A stretch of 64,000 nt of DNA from an uncultured Pseudomonadota bacterium. GTDB taxonomy: Bacteria; Myxococcota_A; UBA796; GCA-2862545. The stretch lies in the NCBI GenBank assembly GCA_913061235.1, contig CAJXTB010000020.1, positions 55,000 through 118,999 of the forward strand. Direction: 5' to 3'. How positions within the stretch are numbered: position 1 is the stretch's first letter; the number at the start of each line of letters is the position of its first letter. Position numbers and translations under genes: made by a program. Under the pieces are notes generated by a model. It was given only the letters and a program-made list of their open reading frames with translations. It did no database searches and was not told where the DNA came from. Below, piece after piece: positions 35,258-43,971 of the stretch.

Positions 35258-36300
35258 TGTTGTGGTGGTTGATGGCGTGTACGCAGCCGGTCGACGTGTT
35301 GGACAGCACCATTGCGGGTGTGTCTGGTGAGGCCACGGGCATTGTCATGACCACAACCGACTTCTCGACGGGAGCGCTTTCAGTCTTGGACTTGGCGACC
35401 GGCCAAGTGAACGCGAATCTAGCGCCGACCTCAGGCGACCCTTTTGTGGTGGTCACCGGAGGCCAGGTTGTTCAGATCAACGGGTACCTGAACGATACGA
35501 TTCGGCTGTATCAGCCAGGCCAGTGGGAGATTCCGCTGGCGGAGTACGGTGTTGGACAGGCGGCGAACCCACACGATGCGCTGCTGATCGACGGTGTGCT
35601 GTGGGTGAGCCTGTACGGGCGTGATTCGCTCGAGCTTCGAGACCCAACCTCTGGCGAAGTGCTGAATACGGTCGACTTGAGTCCCTACGCCGACGCGGAT
35701 GGCCTGCCGGAAGCATCCTCCATGGCGTTCGTAGACGGCTTGGTGTTCGTTGCGCTGCAGCGCTTTGACCGTGACCAAGAGTGGTTGCCGCTGGACGGTC
35801 GAGTCTTGGCCATTGACCCCGATACCCGTGTGGTCGTACATGAGTGGACCACCGGAACGAGTCCTCAGATCAGTGCGGGGGCAGAACCGGGCAATGTCTG
35901 GGTCAAGACCGGCAGCTATAGCGGTTCGCAGCCAGCTTTTGACGGCACGGTGGTCTCGTTGCAGAAGGACCAGGGGCTCGGTGAGCCGCTTTGGGACGAG
36001 TCGGAGCGTCAGGAGCGCGTGGACCAGTGGGTTCAGGCGGAAAATGGCGACGTCATCGTTGTGGTGGACCGGGGCAATGGCGACTACGGGATGTACTGCG
36101 GCTGGCCTGGCGACTGGACACGCGGCCCAGACAGCACTCAGTGGCTCAGTGACGCCGTTGTAGACGACCGGGGACGCGTGTTCCTAGCGGCACGAACCCT
36201 TTTGGGTGGCGGCGAGCTGTGGGCGATTGACCACCGGTCCTGCCAAGACGCCGGACGGGCGGAAACGGTACTCGCGCCGTATCGTTTGGGCCTCTTCTAG
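35254..36300 (+). CDS. Beta-propeller-like lipoprotein, partner of the TonB receptor
   Basis: 348 aa, start ATG overlapping the receptor stop (ATGA). A very short signal peptide ends in LMAC (Cys9). The mature part has repeated four-strand blade patterns (for example GALSVLDLATGQV, TIRLYQPGQW, SLELRDPTSGEVLNTVDL, GRVLAIDPDTRVVVHEW), predicting a YncE-like beta propeller. Such lipoproteins beside TonB receptors often act as surface substrate-binding partners. Ligand unknown. The start could also be the next ATG one codon later. Confidence 0.8.
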   Translation: MMLWWLMACTQPVDVLDSTIAGVSGEATGIVMTTTDFSTGALSVLDLATGQVNANLAPTSGDPFVVVTGGQVVQINGYLNDTIRLYQPGQWEIPLAEYGVGQAANPHDALLIDGVLWVSLYGRDSLELRDPTSGEVLNTVDLSPYADADGLPEASSMAFVDGLVFVALQRFDRDQEWLPLDGRVLAIDPDTRVVVHEWTTGTSPQISAGAEPGNVWVKTGSYSGSQPAFDGTVVSLQKDQGLGEPLWDESERQERVDQWVQAENGDVIVVVDRGNGDYGMYCGWPGDWTRGPDSTQWLSDAVVDDRGRVFLAARTLLGGGELWAIDHRSCQDAGRAETVLAPYRLGLF

Positions 36301-36381
36301 CTGCGGTGTTGCCGCGTCCGTGGCGCGTAGGTGTAAGGCGCGCGTGGCGTCGTCGTTCGCCGGTCAACCCCGGAGCTTCTG

Positions 36382-36828
36382 ATGCGCATGTTGGTCTTCA
36401 TCTCTTTGTTCGTGTCTGCCTGTTCGAGCCCATCGCCAGAGGTCCTACCCACACCTCCGGATGTTCCAGTCGCAGCTGTCTCGGCTGACTTCGCCTACAC
36501 CGTGGGTCACTACGAGCAGCTGGGAAGCGCTCCTCCGGTGGGACCTGCTGTCTTGAGTGCACTTTCCCACCATGGCGACATTCGGCTCACGTTGTCGAAT
36601 CTCGGCCATTATTGCGCGCCGATGCCGAGCTTCACAATGCAGCGGCAGGAGCATGATCTGGTGCTCACACTCATTCGGCCAGACGTCGTGTCTCGGTGTG
36701 TTGGGGCACACGACATGGAGCTGTCATTCGCTGGCATAGACATGGAGTCGCCCCTCATCGACCAGGTGGTCATCTTGGACTGGGACGGCGACGAAGTCAT
36801 CACTACTGGAGTTGCCCGAGCCCGCTGA
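36382..36828 (+). CDS. Small lipoprotein of unknown function
   Basis: 148 aa from an ATG with CCCGGAG upstream. Lipobox VSAC (Cys14), then a Pro-rich linker (PEVLPTPPDVPVAAV) and a small beta-rich domain with two cysteines (HYCAP and SRCVG). No family is recognised. It ends 12 bases from the stop of the convergent anti-sigma gene and is separated from the propeller lipoprotein by 81 bases, so it may or may not be part of the receptor operon. Confidence 0.65.
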   Translation: MRMLVFISLFVSACSSPSPEVLPTPPDVPVAAVSADFAYTVGHYEQLGSAPPVGPAVLSALSHHGDIRLTLSNLGHYCAPMPSFTMQRQEHDLVLTLIRPDVVSRCVGAHDMELSFAGIDMESPLIDQVVILDWDGDEVITTGVARAR

Positions 36829-36840
36829 GTGGGTCTCGAC

Positions 36841-37995
36841 CTACAGACCGTCTTCGTGCTGCTCTTGGTAGAACTCGCGTACCCGTGACTCCACTCGCTG
36901 GTCGGCAGCGCCTTCGCCGTCTTCGTCCGACAGGGCCATGGAGAGGGTGGAGCTCTGGCCGTTGTCGCCATCGCTCTGGTTGACCATGGCCATGACGCCT
37001 ACGTCCTCCTCTCCACCCGTGAGAGACGAGCCGATAGGCTCAATGTAGGCGCTCCAGTCGGTGACGGTACCGGCCTCGTTTGGGTCGAGGTCAATGTGCG
37101 CGATGCAGGGGTACTCGCGGCAGTCTATGTCGAGGACGGAAGCGCCTGGAATCTGTGCTGTCGCCTCAAGAACCGCGGCCTCGAACCGCTCCGGCTCTTG
37201 GTAGGCGGGAACGGTCTGTGGCCACTCGACAGGCTCACCCCCGACGACAGCGAGCTGTCCTTGGGCGAGAGTCGCGACCATTGCCAAGCCTTCGTTCTCT
37301 CGCTCAAGTTCGGCAATTCGCTGTTGAAGGGCTTCGACGGACCTACCTGACGAGGTCGGCTCAGCCAGCTCAACGCGAGGGGTGGCGACAATAGCGGATG
37401 GTGTTGGACCGCCAGAGTGAACGGTCACCGGGGAGTCTGGGTGAACAACAACAGTGCTGCCGTCGCTGTCCGTGATTGAGGCAGTGCCTTCGTAGACGGC
37501 GACGGTGATGAGCGCGCCAGCGGCGACAGCGCCAATATGGGTCAGAGCATTCATGGGGTCCTCCGACATGTCTACACGGGGCAGGTCACCGACAGGTTCC
37601 ACAGAAACAGCCGCGCGTCCTGAGATTGCGACATCGACGCCCATGACGTGCAGTACGGCATCACCGTCGACAGCTTGCACACCATAGCCAAGGGCAAGCT
37701 CGGTCACGGGGGACGGTTGCATCCACAGCCCACCGGCGACGAGCAGGGAGGCTGCGGCGACAGCGAGGGGCCAATAGGAGACACGGTTCGCCGGACGCGG
37801 TGCTGTCGCTTGAAGGGTTGGCGGGACGGGCAGCTGCTCAGGCAGGTCGTTCAGGTCATCGCTCAGCTGCTGCATGGCCTGCCACGCTGCCTGTACCTCC
37901 GGTTCCGTCTCGATGCGCTTGCGCAGTGCAGCAGCGTCCTCCGCTGGGAGGTCTGCGTCCATCAAGCGAGAGAGCTGTTCGTACAGGTCCATCAT
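36841..37995 (-). CDS. Anti-sigma factor with FecR-like extracytoplasmic domain
   Basis: 384 aa. Residues 1-65 resemble a cytoplasmic anti-sigma domain (helical, with an AEDAAALRKRIETEPEVQ segment as in ECF anti-sigma factors). One membrane helix lies at about 73-91. The following part has FecR-like repeats (VYEGTASITDSDGSTVVVHP), a coiled-coil stretch (about 220-245) and a C-terminal domain with DIDCREYPCIAHIDLDP. Its start overlaps the stop of the sigma factor gene (ATGA), the classic pairing. It should hold the sigma factor until an envelope signal arrives; the C-x4-C pair could sense redox or be structural. Confidence 0.75.
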   Translation of the reverse strand: MMDLYEQLSRLMDADLPAEDAAALRKRIETEPEVQAAWQAMQQLSDDLNDLPEQLPVPPTLQATAPRPANRVSYWPLAVAAASLLVAGGLWMQPSPVTELALGYGVQAVDGDAVLHVMGVDVAISGRAAVSVEPVGDLPRVDMSEDPMNALTHIGAVAAGALITVAVYEGTASITDSDGSTVVVHPDSPVTVHSGGPTPSAIVATPRVELAEPTSSGRSVEALQQRIAELERENEGLAMVATLAQGQLAVVGGEPVEWPQTVPAYQEPERFEAAVLEATAQIPGASVLDIDCREYPCIAHIDLDPNEAGTVTDWSAYIEPIGSSLTGGEEDVGVMAMVNQSDGDNGQSSTLSMALSDEDGEGAADQRVESRVREFYQEQHEDGL

Positions 37996-38504
37996 CGGTG
38001 GCCTCCGAGTAGGGTGGCGAGGCGTGCCCGACCTCGGTGAAGGCGCGACTTGACCGTGCCTAGTGGCACACCTTCGAGGTCGACAATGGCGTCGAGGGAG
38101 AGGCCTTCGATGTGGTGGAGAACCACGCAGCGGCGCTGGTCTGCTGGCAGTCCAGGAAGAGCGTCTTCAAGCCGCTGCCGACGGCTGTGGGCGTCTAATG
38201 CGTCATCCACAGCGACCGTAGAGCCTGTCAGTTCGCGAGGTTCCACAACCGGCCCACGAACCGTACGACGACGATGCCGGTCAATGAGCAGACGACGCGT
38301 CACTGTACGCAACCACGTCGCAAAACTGCCGCTACCTGCGGGGTCAAAGCGGTGCACGCGCGTCAATACGCGCTCCCATACATGTTGGTAGGCGTCTTCG
38401 GGCTCTGGGTCGAGCCGCCGGCACAGACTCCACACCACAGGCCCGTAGGCACGCACGAGTGCGTCAGAGTCCAGAGCATTGGGGTCGTCGAATGTGCGGC
38501 TCAC
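37992..38504 (-). CDS. ECF-type RNA polymerase sigma factor
   Basis: 170 aa. Region 2 (about 12-80) contains the promoter-melting segment with EDAYQHVWERV and SFATWLRTVTRRLLIDRHRR. Region 4 (about 110-165) has LPADQRRCVVLHHIEGLS and the helix-turn-helix GVPLGTVKSRLHRGRARL. There is no region 3, as expected for the ECF group. Its gene is followed by an anti-sigma factor with a four-base overlap. The target promoters and the activating signal are unknown. Confidence 0.92.
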   Translation of the reverse strand: MSRTFDDPNALDSDALVRAYGPVVWSLCRRLDPEPEDAYQHVWERVLTRVHRFDPAGSGSFATWLRTVTRRLLIDRHRRRTVRGPVVEPRELTGSTVAVDDALDAHSRRQRLEDALPGLPADQRRCVVLHHIEGLSLDAIVDLEGVPLGTVKSRLHRGRARLATLLGGHR

Positions 38505-38577
38505 CGTGTGTAGACTGCCTCCGAATGACTACACGCATGAGCGGCTGGGTCGGTTCCCATCTTTTCGCTCTGCGTGA

Positions 38578-40125
38578 TTATTCGGCGTACAGCCGCCATC
38601 CCTGTGTGTAGTACCGCGCCAAGGCCGCGTTGCTCAGTCGGTTCACCTCGACCTCTCGCCGCTGTAGGTCTCTGGGGAACTGGAACATGGACGCCAGCGT
38701 TGCCATGTCGAGGTACCGCGTGTCGTCCGGCAGCTGAAGCGTGCGGACGTTGCGGGCGATGGGCGTGACCAGGACAAAGCCCCACTCACCGAAGCTCGGC
38801 ACGTGCACATGATACGGATGAACGGAGCGTAGAACCGGCCCTTGAGCGGCTTCTTCGAGGGTTCTGGCAATGCACCAGAAGGCGTCGGGTGCGTGGTAGG
38901 GGCTTGTAGCTTGTGTGACCAAGGCGCCGTCGTCTGCGAGGCGTCTCAGGGCCATGCTGAACGTACTCTCGGCGTATAGGCGAGAGAGTGACGCGTCGTT
39001 GGGGTCTGGCAGGTCCATGATGATGACGTCCCACGTTCCCTCAACGCCCTCTAAGAAGGCCACTGCGTCTTCGTTGTGGACCGTCAGACGGGGGTCGCTC
39101 AGGCTGTCTCCATTGAGACCCGTGAGTAGGGGATGGGACGAGAAAAGCTGGGTCAGTCGCGGGTCAAGATCAACCAGATCCACGCTCTGTACGCCGGGAA
39201 AGTCTAGGATTCGACGTGCGGCGAGGCCGTCCCCGCCGCCGAGCACTAAGACGCGCACCGGGGCTCGGGCGGAGGCGAGAACCGGCAGAACCAGGGACTC
39301 GTGGTAGCGGTACTCGTCGCTGGTGGCGAACTGAAGGTGACCTTCAAGGTACAAGCGGACGTCGTCGCGCCACTTGGTCACGATGATGCGCTGGTACTGG
39401 GAACTCTCGGCCACAATCACGCGGTCTGTATACAGGCGGTCCTCGATGAAGGTCGTGGTCTGCATGCCGGTGAAGAAGACCCCAACCAGCAGGACGCCGG
39501 TGAACACACTGGAGATGATGAGCGGGCGCTTACGAGGGATTCGGTCGCTCATCCACACCATTGTGGCAATGGCGACGGCCAGGTTCATGAGCCCGAGAAA
39601 CGCCGCACTTCGCACGATTCCAAGGCGTGGTAGCAGCAGAAGTGGAAAGGCAATCGAGCCAATCAACGCGCCTGCGTAGTCGAGTGCGAGCACTTGTGAG
39701 ACCGCCACCCGAACGGTGCCACGTGCCTCAAGAATCCGAAGGAGCAACGGGATTTCTAGCCCAACCAATGCGCCGACAATTCCGCAGACGAGTGCCACCG
39801 CCACTGGGTAGCCAGGGCTAGACACAGCAAAGGAGACGAACAGCACAATGGCGCTCGTTCCCCCGGCCAAGGCCAGGGCAATCTCAGCCGCAACGAACGC
39901 CCGTTCAAGCTCGTCATGCACGTACTGGGCCAGGAAGGCGCCGAGTCCCATTGCAGAGAGAAACCAGCCAATGACCAGGCTGAACATGAGCACTGACCCA
40001 CCCAAGAGGTAGGTCGAGAGCGTGCCTGCGACGAGCTCATAGACGAGCCCAGCAGCGGCAACGGCGAAGACTGAGGCCAGGAGGACCAAGCGCGGAGGGA
40101 AGTCCCCGCTACTACTTTCCGCCAT
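38578..40125 (-). CDS. Membrane-embedded spermidine-synthase-like protein
   Basis: 515 aa. The N-terminal half has seven hydrophobic helices (about residues 10-215). The C-terminal half is a spermidine-synthase-type Rossmann domain: VLVLGGGDGLAARRI (SAM-type pocket), DLVDLDPRLTQLF, NEDAVAFLE and IIMDLPDPNDASLSRLY with the aspartates of aminopropyltransferases. Whether it truly transfers an aminopropyl group is not shown for this membrane branch. It is last in a four-gene operon with a DUF4178 protein and two tiny membrane proteins; its ATG overlaps the upstream small gene by 14 bases. Confidence 0.85.
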   Translation of the reverse strand: MAESSSGDFPPRLVLLASVFAVAAAGLVYELVAGTLSTYLLGGSVLMFSLVIGWFLSAMGLGAFLAQYVHDELERAFVAAEIALALAGGTSAIVLFVSFAVSSPGYPVAVALVCGIVGALVGLEIPLLLRILEARGTVRVAVSQVLALDYAGALIGSIAFPLLLLPRLGIVRSAAFLGLMNLAVAIATMVWMSDRIPRKRPLIISSVFTGVLLVGVFFTGMQTTTFIEDRLYTDRVIVAESSQYQRIIVTKWRDDVRLYLEGHLQFATSDEYRYHESLVLPVLASARAPVRVLVLGGGDGLAARRILDFPGVQSVDLVDLDPRLTQLFSSHPLLTGLNGDSLSDPRLTVHNEDAVAFLEGVEGTWDVIIMDLPDPNDASLSRLYAESTFSMALRRLADDGALVTQATSPYHAPDAFWCIARTLEEAAQGPVLRSVHPYHVHVPSFGEWGFVLVTPIARNVRTLQLPDDTRYLDMATLASMFQFPRDLQRREVEVNRLSNAALARYYTQGWRLYAE

Positions 40126-40294
40126 GCAATCCGCCACCAATGATGGTGCGGCCGGTTCGTGCGCTACCCGCGCGTACGTCCGCAGACGGGGTCTCAGACG
40201 ACAGGCCCCAGCCCTTGTAGTCGGCGACGGTGGCGAACAGCGTAGAGCTACCGAACAGAGCGAACCCGATGAAGGTCAGGATGGTGGTCTTCAT
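40112..40294 (-). CDS. Small membrane protein (60 aa) in the DUF4178 operon
   Basis: 60 aa. A single membrane helix or uncleaved signal (TILTFIGFALFGSSTLFATVA) is followed by a polar tail ending in GLHGGK. Its ATG overlaps the stop of the 55-aa gene (ATGA) and its end overlaps the start of the spermidine-synthase-like gene by 14 bases, so its translation is tied to both. No family recognised. The tight packing argues that it is a real subunit or regulator of the operon's membrane complex. Confidence 0.7.
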   Translation of the reverse strand: MKTTILTFIGFALFGSSTLFATVADYKGWGLSSETPSADVRAGSARTGRTIIGGGLHGGK

Positions 40295-40458
40295 GCGTCA
40301 GTCCCGGAGCTAGCTGTGGAGAGTTGGTGTTGGGTAGCCGTTCGCACATGATGCTGCCGGATCACCGTAAAGAGAATCATGAAGAACATGGGCAGCATGG
40401 CGGCAAGCATGGTGAAGCCCGTCGATACGATGATCAAGAACATAATGCGCTGGTCCAT
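40291..40458 (-). CDS. Tiny membrane protein (55 aa) in the DUF4178 operon
   Basis: 55 aa, start ATG three bases after the DUF4178 stop. Residues about 5-33 form one long hydrophobic helix rich in Met and Phe (MFLIIVSTGFTMLAAMLPMF), followed by a polar tail with His/Arg/Gln/Ser. No family is recognised. Its stop overlaps the next ATG. The gene is easily missed because of its size; coupling at both ends supports it. Confidence 0.65.
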   Translation of the reverse strand: MDQRIMFLIIVSTGFTMLAAMLPMFFMILFTVIRQHHVRTATQHQLSTASSGTDA

Positions 40459-40461
40459 GGA

Positions 40462-42321
40462 TCAGTCCTCGTACCGAGCGGATTCATTGGAACGCCACAT
40501 GAACAAGATGAACATGCCGAAGATGAGCGCGAACGAGCCTACGCAGCACTTGTATCGAAACAATCCAGGGGAGTGGTACAGGCGTGTCTGTACGTTGGCG
40601 CGAGTGGACGTGTTGTCGCCCTCGGTCAGTACGGCCATCTTGTAGACGCCGGCTTCGGGCGCGCGGAAGGAACCTCCGGCTTCTCGGTCCTTTTCGACCC
40701 AGTATTCGCCGTCTTCATAGCCTTGGTAGTGGTAGACCTCGGCCCCCGTCACGACCACGGTCTCGTCTGGGGTATCTATGGGAATTAGCTGGATTTCCGC
40801 GTAGGCGGCGCCGTCCTGGATGTCGCTTCCGACCTTCAACTCAAGGATGTTCGCACCCTGCGGCACGGTGAATGGCTCGCTGTACAGCACCTCGCCAAAC
40901 TGGGTGCTGGGGACGGTGACCCGGGTCAGCTCCACACTGCTGGACGGGATGAGGCAGATGCAGATGTTGACCATGAAGAACAGAATGGCAATCAGGCCAA
41001 ACGGAACCCAGGCTGCGCAGCCGTTGGGCTCCAGGAAGTGAGTCTCGGTGGGGCGCTCAAAGCGGTCAGCACGACCAAAGGCGGTGAGCACCTGCTTTGA
41101 CGGCATCCACTCGCCTTCAAAGTGCTCGACTTCTCCACCGCCCCCTTCGATGACGAACAGGTGGGGCGGATTGATGAGCTCGACGTACTCCTGCTTGTGG
41201 CCGATGTGCGCGGCCCACGGAAGTGCGCCGTCTACGTAGACAAGGACGGACACGCCGCCGCCGCGCATCTTGTAGGTCTTGTCGCCGCACTTGACCTTGC
41301 CCTTGCGACGGGTGCTGAACACCTCCTCGAGCGATGGTCCTGACGCGGCCTTACGCGTAGCAACGAAGTGCCGGTCGTCGTATTCGAGCCACAGGTAGCC
41401 GTTGTCGTCGTCTGAGAAGAGCAGGAACTCGTCTGTGTAGTACCCGTCTTCGTAGTAGCGAAGGCGGCCGACGACTTCCCAGATGGCGCCTTGCAGCTCG
41501 CCGCTATCACCGATTTCTAGGACGAAGTCAGGGGTGTTTCCGCGGTTGCCGATCACCTTATTGTCGGTGTCCGTCAGCTGAAGAACGGCGTCGCATGAGC
41601 CACAGGACACGGTCTCAACGGGGTCGCGTTGCGGCTTGATTGTGACGGGCGAAGCACACTGGGCACAACGGATAGTGTCGGCTTCGCGGCCGCCCATGAC
41701 GGGTGGGGGTTCGACCCCCTCAATGTGCAGGTCCTCAGGCGCGATGGCATGGCCCAGGAAGGCTTCTCCGTCGCCATTCTCCGAAAACTCGAACATCAAA
41801 CGGCCAGTCCCGTTGACCTCGGAGCAGTCAGCGTACATGTAGACTTCGAGCGGCTCAATGTGGCGTGGGAGCTGTCCCTGTGCTCCGACGCATGTCGCGA
41901 GACCGGTCTCGCGGACCTCGTAGTCCACACCGTCCACGGTAAGGATGTCTCCGAGCGACAGGTGCGGACTGGCACCCTCGGGGAGAGTGTCAAGCTGCCG
42001 CTCTAGGGTGTATGATCGGCCATCTTCGACGAGCCAGCCGCCGTCTCCGCCGGGAAACTCGACGTACCACTCGTCCCACGACCCTTCGTCGTGCTGGAAC
42101 TTGGCACGTCCCACAATGTCGACTTTCTGGTCGCCAATACGACCGTTCTTGCCGATGGCCATGCCGCTCTTGGGCTCGCTGACGACGGCCTTGCGACCGG
42201 CCTTGAGCACGTCTTCTTCGACGTACAGCGTGGTGTCGCAGTTGTCGCAGACAATGACCGTGATGCCTGGATTGCGCGGCTCGTGTGTGGCGCCACAAGA
42301 CGGGCATGAGAGAGCGGCCAT
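40462..42321 (-). CDS. DUF4178 domain protein with zinc ribbons and membrane helices
   Basis: 619 aa from the second in-frame ATG, which has GAGG six bases upstream. Two zinc ribbons (CPSCGATHEP with CDNC, and CAQC with CGSC) flank repeated beta-rich DUF4178 domains (patterns GRAKFQHDEGSWDEWYVEF and GRLRYYEDGYYTDEFLLF). A membrane segment lies near residues 440-465 (VPFGLIAILFFMVNICICLI) and a second at the C-terminus, bracketing an extracytoplasmic jelly-roll-like domain. DUF4178 genes often sit next to membrane spermidine-synthase-like genes in other bacteria, as here; the joint function is not known. Confidence 0.85.
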   Translation of the reverse strand: MAALSCPSCGATHEPRNPGITVIVCDNCDTTLYVEEDVLKAGRKAVVSEPKSGMAIGKNGRIGDQKVDIVGRAKFQHDEGSWDEWYVEFPGGDGGWLVEDGRSYTLERQLDTLPEGASPHLSLGDILTVDGVDYEVRETGLATCVGAQGQLPRHIEPLEVYMYADCSEVNGTGRLMFEFSENGDGEAFLGHAIAPEDLHIEGVEPPPVMGGREADTIRCAQCASPVTIKPQRDPVETVSCGSCDAVLQLTDTDNKVIGNRGNTPDFVLEIGDSGELQGAIWEVVGRLRYYEDGYYTDEFLLFSDDDNGYLWLEYDDRHFVATRKAASGPSLEEVFSTRRKGKVKCGDKTYKMRGGGVSVLVYVDGALPWAAHIGHKQEYVELINPPHLFVIEGGGGEVEHFEGEWMPSKQVLTAFGRADRFERPTETHFLEPNGCAAWVPFGLIAILFFMVNICICLIPSSSVELTRVTVPSTQFGEVLYSEPFTVPQGANILELKVGSDIQDGAAYAEIQLIPIDTPDETVVVTGAEVYHYQGYEDGEYWVEKDREAGGSFRAPEAGVYKMAVLTEGDNTSTRANVQTRLYHSPGLFRYKCCVGSFALIFGMFILFMWRSNESARYED

Positions 42322-42351
42322 CAACAACCTCGGGAAGTACCGCCGTTTAGC

Positions 42352-42801
42352 TTAGTTGACCGCTGTGGGCACGCCGGTTGCCGGAAGGAGGAATGGGGGC
42401 TGGTCGCGTCTCGCCCGAATGGCATTGACGGCACGGAAGACGGGACCGCGTCTCAAGAGGAACAGCTCTACCCGTCGCTTGCCGGGAACGTCCGACAGCA
42501 ACAAACCGGCCAACATGGTCAGCAGACCTTGTCCAGGCAGCACAAGCATGGCAATACCGGCGGCAGTGAGCACGGCACCGCCGACGTTCTTCAGTACACG
42601 ACGCGCGGTCCACTTACGGCGCTTGGGCTCTCCAATGAACATGTCATGCGGCAGACCAGCCAGCATCCGTGGAAGCATCAGAGCGGAGCCGACCAATGCG
42701 AGCAACGACACGGTGGCTAGAGTCGGCCAAGTCCAAGGTGGAATAGCGAGCCATGCTGGAATCGCCGGTAGCCACTGCGGCCAGGTCAACGTAGGTACCA
42801 C
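42352..42801 (-). CDS. PGPGW-like small membrane protein
   Basis: 149 aa. A Pro/Trp-rich N-terminus (TWPQWLPAIPAWLAIPPW) leads into a hydrophobic helix, and residues about 75-105 contain AGIAMLVLPGQGLLTMLAGLLL, the PGPGW-family core, with PGQG in place of PGPG. The Arg-rich C-terminus (RAVNAIRARRDQ) is probably cytoplasmic. Function of the family is unknown. The start overlaps the end of the DUF985 gene by 16 bases. Confidence 0.7.
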   Translation of the reverse strand: MVPTLTWPQWLPAIPAWLAIPPWTWPTLATVSLLALVGSALMLPRMLAGLPHDMFIGEPKRRKWTARRVLKNVGGAVLTAAGIAMLVLPGQGLLTMLAGLLLSDVPGKRRVELFLLRRGPVFRAVNAIRARRDQPPFLLPATGVPTAVN

Positions 42802-43259
42802 GCAATGGCGGCGCTATGTTGAGGGTACTCATCAGCAAGTTCCGGTCCAGCGAGCTCGAAGTCGTCGAAATCAAAGCCGGGTGCGACGGTGCAGCCGAAC
42901 AACACGCCGCCTTCTTTTGCGTGGGTGGCCTGCCAGGCGCCAGCAGGAACAACGGCCTGTGGACGCTGCCCTTTGGACAGGTCCTGACCTAGGTGGAGTA
43001 CGTGGTACAGCCCTTTGTGTAGGACGTGAACTTCAGCCGGAGCGCCGTCGTAGTGGTGCCAGACTTCGTCTGCTTGGACGCGGTGCCATGCGCTGAACTC
43101 ACCGTCTGCGAGGGCAAAGAAGATGGCGGTGCTTGCGGCGCGCATTCCACGCGGTGTCTCTACCGAATCATCGCTGCGGAAGGTCTCGCGGTAGTGGCCC
43201 CCCTCGGGGTGCGGGGCGAGGGTCAGTTCACGGATCACGCTGTCGATGTCTATTTGCAT
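42786..43259 (-). CDS. Cupin family protein, DUF985
   Basis: 157 aa. The DUF985/Cupin_5 motifs are clear: LAPHPEGGHYRETFRS near the N-terminus, FFALADGEFSAWHRVQADEV and WHHYDGAPAEVHVL, and the late AGAWQATHAKEGGVLFGCTV and PGFDFDDFELA. The barrel probably binds a small molecule or metal; no enzymatic role is settled for the family. Two in-frame starts exist; the ATG at 43259 matches the usual family N-terminus, the other is 39 bases upstream, and neither has a good ribosome binding site. Confidence 0.85.
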   Translation of the reverse strand: MQIDIDSVIRELTLAPHPEGGHYRETFRSDDSVETPRGMRAASTAIFFALADGEFSAWHRVQADEVWHHYDGAPAEVHVLHKGLYHVLHLGQDLSKGQRPQAVVPAGAWQATHAKEGGVLFGCTVAPGFDFDDFELAGPELADEYPQHSAAIAWYLR

Positions 43260-43341
43260 GCCGGTCACATACGCACCTGGTTGGTGGATGTAAGTCATCG
43301 GTTGTCATGCCCCAGCATTGCTCTTGCAGGATGCTCTTCAG

Positions 43342-43365
43342 TAGTTAGTGAGTGGCCGCTAACTA
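43342..43365. promoter_or_regulatory. Candidate TetR operator
   Basis: A perfect inverted repeat TAGTTAG / CTAACTA with a ten-base centre (TGAGTGGCCG) sits just upstream of the TetR gene. Its size and symmetry fit a dimeric TetR-family operator, and the position implies that the regulator represses its own efflux operon and perhaps the divergent cupin gene. Confidence 0.55.
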
Positions 43366-43380
43366 TCAGCTGGAGTGCCG

Positions 43381-43971
43381 TTGGCCCGTCCCCGCCAAGT
43401 GTCAGATGAAGACATTCTGTCTGCCGCACGCACGGTCTTCTTGGAGCATGGCCCGAGTGCTTCTACGCAGTCGGTGGCGGACGCCGTTGGGCTGTCTCAG
43501 CCGGCGCTGTTCAAGCGGTTTGGTACCAAGGCCGAGATGATGTTGAAAGCGCTGCTGCCAAAACGTGACCCAGAATGGATGTTGTGGGTAGAGTCGGGGC
43601 CGGTCGCCGGAGTGGATGGTCGGGACCAGTTGGTGGAGTTGCTCACGCGAGTCAATGCGTTTTTCACCGAGTTCGCGCCCTGTTTTGGCATGCTGCATGC
43701 CAGCGGTATTGCGCACAATGACGTGATGGCGCGCTTTGATGAGCCGCCGCCAAGGCGTGCGCACAGACTGATCTCGGAGTGGTTGGAGCGTGCTGCGGAC
43801 ATGGGACTGATGCGTCCATCGAGCTTCAACAGCGTAGCGCTGGCTCTGATTGGGGCCGTTCATAGCCGGGTGATGCTCGAACACATGGTTCAGCTACCCG
43901 TTCCTGCTGATTTTTTGGACACTGTTGTGGATGTGTATTGGGCGACGCTGTCGCCAGAGGAGTCACCATGA
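43381..43971 (+). CDS. TetR-family transcriptional regulator
   Basis: 196 aa. The start is placed at the TTG with GGAG five bases upstream (43372-43375); an in-frame GTG at 43375 overlaps that GGAG and is less likely. Residues about 5-50 form the helix-turn-helix (DEDILSAARTVFLEHGPSAS, then VADAVGLSQPALFKRFGTK); the C-terminal ligand domain is variable. An operator-like palindrome precedes it. It is the first gene of the RND efflux operon, its stop overlapping the channel gene (ATGA), so it likely senses a substrate of the pump. Confidence 0.88.
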   Translation: MARPRQVSDEDILSAARTVFLEHGPSASTQSVADAVGLSQPALFKRFGTKAEMMLKALLPKRDPEWMLWVESGPVAGVDGRDQLVELLTRVNAFFTEFAPCFGMLHASGIAHNDVMARFDEPPPRRAHRLISEWLERAADMGLMRPSSFNSVALALIGAVHSRVMLEHMVQLPVPADFLDTVVDVYWATLSPEESP

